19,535 bases of DNA, taken from positions 1 through 19,535 of the forward strand of contig DASWRT010000100.1 in the NCBI GenBank assembly GCA_036403035.1, written 5' to 3'. This document shows, in pieces, positions 15,249-19,535 of the stretch; within the stretch, counting starts at the first letter, position 1, and each line of letters starts with the position of its first letter. This DNA comes from DASWRT01 sp036403035. Its GTDB lineage: Bacteria > Pseudomonadota > Alphaproteobacteria > ATCC43930 > CGMCC-115725. The notes below the pieces were generated by a model that was not told where the DNA came from, did not search any database, and worked only from the letters and a program-made list of their open reading frames with translations. Position numbers and translations under genes: made by a program.

Positions 15249-15269
15249 GGGCGCATTGGGGGGCTTTCG

Positions 15270-16247
15270 ATGGGAACGCATGTGCTTCGGATCGTCGCGA
15301 CGCTCGCCCTCGCCGTCGCCGTCGCATGGCCGGCGCCGGCGCGGGCGCAGGCCGGCTGGCCGGAAGCGCTGACGATCGGCACGGCGTCTCCCGGCGGCAC
15401 GTACGACGCCTACGGGGCGGGGGTGGCGAGGATCCTGACGCGCGTCCTCGGCATCCCGGTCGGGGCGCGGTCCACGGAGGGACCCAACGAGAACATGAAG
15501 CTGCTGGAGGCCGGGGACATTCAGCTTGCGTTCGTCACCATGGGCGCCGCGCTGCAAGCGTGGAACGGCAGCGCGGCCTGGACGGCGGGCCGGCAGTTCC
15601 ATGCGATGCGCGCGATCTTCCCGATGTACGACACGCCGATTCAATTCATGGCGCTGCAGGGGTCGGGAATCCGGTCGATCGCCGATCTGACCGGCAAGCG
15701 CGTCGGCGCCGGACCGCGCACCGGAACCGCCGGCACCTACATTCCCCGGTTCTTTGCGACCCTCAAGATCGATGCGGTCCTGAGCTACGGCGACTGGTCG
15801 GATCTCGCCGCCCAGGTCCAGGCCGGGACGCTGGACGCGCTCGCCGTCGCCTCCGGCGTCCCGTTCCCGTCCTTCGCCGAACTGGAGGCGAGGAACAAGG
15901 TCCGGTACATCCCGCTGGCGCCGGAGCAGATCGTGGCGCTGCGCCTCGCCATCCCCGAACTCACGCCGTCGACGGTCCCGGCCGGAGCGTACCCGTCGCT
16001 GCTGACGGAGTATCGGACGGTCGGACTCTACAACTTCGCCGTCGCGCGCGAGGATCTGCCGGACGAACTCGTCTACCGCATCGTCAAGGCGGTCTTCGCC
16101 AACCGCGAGGAACTGATCGCCGCCCATCCGGCCGCCGCGGCGACGATTCCGGCCAATTTCTCCCGCAACGCGTTCCTCCCCTTCCATGGCGGCGCGATCC
16201 GCTATTACAGGGAGGTCGGCGGGGCTGACGTGGTGCTGGGTGACTGA
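15270..16247 (+). CDS. TAXI-family TRAP transporter solute-binding protein
   Basis: This 325-residue periplasmic binding protein of the TAXI group normally delivers small carboxylates or related solutes to a TRAP membrane permease. Residues 1-28 form a classical signal peptide: a basic start, a hydrophobic core LRIVATLALAVAVAW, and a likely cleavage near ARAQA. The mature part opens with LTIGTASPGGTYDAYGAG, the TAXI hallmark. TEGPNENMKLLEAGDIQLAFV and GKRVGAGPRTGTAGTYIPRFF follow, and both are typical of the family. Length is normal. The ATG at 15270 follows a G-rich ribosome site and begins the signal peptide. No TRAP membrane protein gene flanks it. It is divergent from GMC2 and followed by an AT-rich gap before aceE, so it is probably transcribed alone. 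Confidence 0.9.
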   Translation: MGTHVLRIVATLALAVAVAWPAPARAQAGWPEALTIGTASPGGTYDAYGAGVARILTRVLGIPVGARSTEGPNENMKLLEAGDIQLAFVTMGAALQAWNGSAAWTAGRQFHAMRAIFPMYDTPIQFMALQGSGIRSIADLTGKRVGAGPRTGTAGTYIPRFFATLKIDAVLSYGDWSDLAAQVQAGTLDALAVASGVPFPSFAELEARNKVRYIPLAPEQIVALRLAIPELTPSTVPAGAYPSLLTEYRTVGLYNFAVAREDLPDELVYRIVKAVFANREELIAAHPAAAATIPANFSRNAFLPFHGGAIRYYREVGGADVVLGD

Positions 16248-16252
16248 TCCGC

Positions 16253-16290
16253 GCGGGCTGACGGCAATGCCCGCCCGCAGGAACGGCGGG
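16253..16290 (+). terminator. GC-rich hairpins after the TAXI gene
   Basis: GCGGGC (16253-16258) pairs with GCCCGC (16269-16274), starting six bases after the stop. Alternatively, CCCGCC (16270-16275) pairs with GGCGGG (16285-16290). The two structures exclude each other. No T tract follows, so termination is uncertain. Confidence 0.35.
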
Positions 16291-16348
16291 TGGAGAGAAG
16301 CCGTGTGACGTGTATACGGTCCCGAGCGGGGCGTCGTGGATTGGCGTT

Positions 16349-16378
16349 AAGTTTCTAACTTGTCGACAAATGAAACTT
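16349..16378. promoter_or_regulatory. Extended dyad, candidate operator
   Basis: The 10-bp perfect palindrome TTGTCGACAA (16360-16369) is flanked by outer arms AAGTTTC (16349-16355) and GAAACTT (16372-16378). The centres of the inner and outer dyads differ by only one base. The TTGT-ACAA core resembles sites of GntR/FadR-type regulators, the family that includes PdhR of pyruvate dehydrogenase, but the spacing is not diagnostic. Confidence 0.4.
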
Positions 16379-16383
16379 TTCCT

Positions 16384-16404
16384 TTCTCCAGAATTTCGGG
16401 AGAA
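16384..16404. repeat. Inverted repeat in the aceE upstream region
   Basis: TTCTCC (16384-16389) and GGAGAA (16399-16404) are 6-bp arms around a nine-base loop. They lie between the larger dyad and the -10-like element, so they could be part of the same regulatory site. Confidence 0.25.
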
Positions 16405-16433
16405 TGGAGTTACGATATTCAACTTTTCATTTT

Positions 16434-16442
16434 TGCTATGAT
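16434..16442 (+). promoter_or_regulatory. Extended -10 promoter element for aceE
   Basis: The sequence TGCTATGAT fits the extended -10 form TGnTATAAT with one mismatch. No good -35 hexamer lies at 16-18 bases, which extended -10 promoters can tolerate. Transcription would start near 16449, giving a leader of about 210 bases that contains the stem-loop at 16561-16603. Confidence 0.35.
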
Positions 16443-16448
16443 ATGACT

Positions 16449-16471
16449 ATTCTATTCAGAATATAAATTCT
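16449..16471. repeat. Alternating ATTCT / AGAAT / ATTCT elements
   Basis: Three 5-base elements alternate in orientation with exact four-base gaps: ATTCT (16449-16453), AGAAT (16458-16462), ATTCT (16467-16471). The regular 9-base period, about one helical turn, suits cooperative protein binding at or just after the presumed transcription start. No regulator is identified. Confidence 0.3.
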
Positions 16472-16560
16472 TGCGTTTGATATTGACCACGCGGCGTGCG
16501 TTCCAAAATTTGGGCGCGCCGACGATTTGGACGATCGGCCTTAATCCTTGTTTGTCGAGT

Positions 16561-16603
16561 TGGGGCTTGCCCCGGCTCGTCGCCGAGACCGGGCGTGAGC
16601 CCA
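16561..16603 (+). promoter_or_regulatory. Strong stem-loop in the aceE leader
   Basis: By hand folding, about 18 base pairs form in four blocks: TGGG with CCCA, CTTGC with GTGAG-side partners (two G-T pairs), CCCGG with CCGGG, and CTCG with CGAG. The loop is TCGC and three bases are bulged singly (16565, 16588, 16594). It is followed by AAAA rather than a T tract, so it is not a standard terminator. It ends 54 bases before the aceE ATG. Confidence 0.5.
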
Positions 16604-16657
16604 AAACGGTCAACGCTCCTGCGGTCGGACGGGGGCTAATCCGGGGGAGGATTGAAC

Positions 16658-19333
<2,676 letters not shown>

Positions 19334-19354
19334 CGATCAGAAAGCGTGACCGGA

Positions 19355-19376
19355 CCCGCCGGCTCGACCCGGCGGG
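19355..19376 (+). promoter_or_regulatory. Hairpin between aceE and the lipoyl-domain gene
   Basis: The arms CCCGCCGG (19355-19362) and CCGGCGGG (19369-19376) form a perfect 8-bp stem with a six-base loop, 21 bases beyond the aceE stop. No T tract follows, and the next gene starts 25 bases later with a strong ribosome site. An intercistronic processing or stabilising element is therefore more likely than full termination. Confidence 0.45.
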
Positions 19377-19400
19377 AGTGGGGTTTGGGAGGAGAAGAAG

Positions 19401-19535
19401 ATGGCTGCGGCGACGGAAGTCAAAGTTCCGGATATCGGCGATTTCAAGGACGTGCCGATCATCGAGATCCACGTCAAGGAAGGGGATCCGGTCAACGCGG
19501 AAGATCCGCTCGTCACGCTCGAATCCGACAAGGCG
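19401..19535 (+). CDS. aceF: Lipoyl-domain protein, probably dihydrolipoamide acetyltransferase (E2), 5' part
   Basis: The first 45 residues are in the window and the rest lies beyond the right edge. The peptide VKVPDIGDFKDVPIIEI followed by VTLESDKA is an N-terminal lipoyl domain, with K44 as the lysine that would carry lipoate. GGGAGGAG precedes the ATG at a suitable distance. The gene starts 67 bases after aceE, so E2 of the pyruvate dehydrogenase complex is most likely. A dihydrolipoyl dehydrogenase with an N-terminal lipoyl domain begins almost identically in some bacteria and cannot be excluded from this fragment. Confidence 0.85.
   Translation, partial: MAAATEVKVPDIGDFKDVPIIEIHVKEGDPVNAEDPLVTLESDKA

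Larger units (their letters stand above)
14900..15269. other. Divergent intergenic region between GMC2 and the TAXI gene
   Basis: This 370-base region drives genes in both directions. The left part holds the EcfG-type promoter for GMC2. Near the right end, AGTCGTA (15219-15225) and TACGACT (15242-15248) form a 7-bp inverted repeat about 20 bases before the TAXI start. A TATGAT (15193-15198) could be a -10 for the TAXI gene but has no good -35. Short open frames here have no ribosome sites or known motifs, and I do not call them genes. Confidence 0.5.
16248..16657. other. AT-rich regulatory region upstream of aceE
   Basis: This 410-base gap has no gene. The first 45 bases hold GC-rich hairpins that may end the TAXI transcript. 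Bases about 16340-16515 are strikingly AT-rich compared with the rest of the window and contain stacked dyads plus an extended -10-like element. A strong stem-loop follows at 16561-16603, then the aceE ribosome site. The whole arrangement looks like a regulated promoter and leader of the pyruvate dehydrogenase operon. Confidence 0.6.

Noticed and set aside
16280..16305. A possible fifth EcfG promoter upstream of aceE (GGAAC-N17-CGTG)
   Set aside because: The -10 lacks the second T of CGTT, which is strongly conserved. The site overlaps the hairpins after the TAXI gene and is over 350 bases from aceE.
16652..16654. A TTG start two codons upstream of the aceE ATG
   Set aside because: It leaves only about two bases from the GGGGGAGG site, whereas the ATG at 16658 has ideal spacing and aligns the active-site residues with E. 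coli numbering.

Overview
The window is GC-rich DNA (about two thirds G+C by eye) from what is most likely an alphaproteobacterium. The main evidence is four promoter-like sites of the form GGAAC-N16/17-CGTT. This is the recognition sequence of EcfG, the general-stress sigma factor known only from Alphaproteobacteria. A CoxD/CoxE-type MoxR-VWA pair and an orphan TAXI binding protein fit this placement. I cannot place it more narrowly.

Layout. (1) Positions 1-3465, plus strand: the end of a GDP-L-fucose synthase gene, a 444-base gap holding an EcfG-type promoter, then a WcaJ-like undecaprenyl-phosphate sugar phosphotransferase and a WcaI-like GT4 glycosyltransferase. This is a colanic-acid-style exopolysaccharide (EPS) segment. 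(2) A compact hairpin at 3459-3478 carries the stop codons of two convergent genes. (3) Positions 3472-14899, minus strand, in transcription order: GMC oxidoreductase 2, a class III (GSA-aminomutase-like) aminotransferase, a GT2 glycosyltransferase, a Wzx-like flippase, GMC oxidoreductase 1, an acyl-CoA dehydrogenase-like protein, a MoxR AAA+ ATPase and a CoxE-like VWA protein. EcfG-type promoters stand before GMC2, before the aminotransferase and before the flippase. They split the run into GMC2 / aminotransferase-GT2 / flippase-GMC1, with dehydrogenase-MoxR-VWA as a translationally coupled tail. (4) Positions 15270-16247, plus: a secreted TAXI-type solute-binding protein with no transporter beside it. 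(5) Positions 16248-19535, plus: an AT-rich regulatory region with dyads and an 18-bp stem-loop, then aceE (homodimeric pyruvate dehydrogenase E1) and the start of a lipoyl-domain gene, probably aceF.

How the parts may work together. The phosphotransferase would load the first sugar on undecaprenyl phosphate. The glycosyltransferases would extend the chain, using GDP-fucose among other donors, and the flippase would export the unit. The two GMC flavoenzymes and the PLP aminotransferase could oxidise an alcohol to a carbonyl and aminate it, giving an unusual amino-decorated glycan or lipid. That step is inference. The shared EcfG-type promoters on both strands suggest one stress-induced surface-polysaccharide regulon. 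No polymerase (Wzy) or export outer-membrane protein is visible here, so the locus probably continues to the left.
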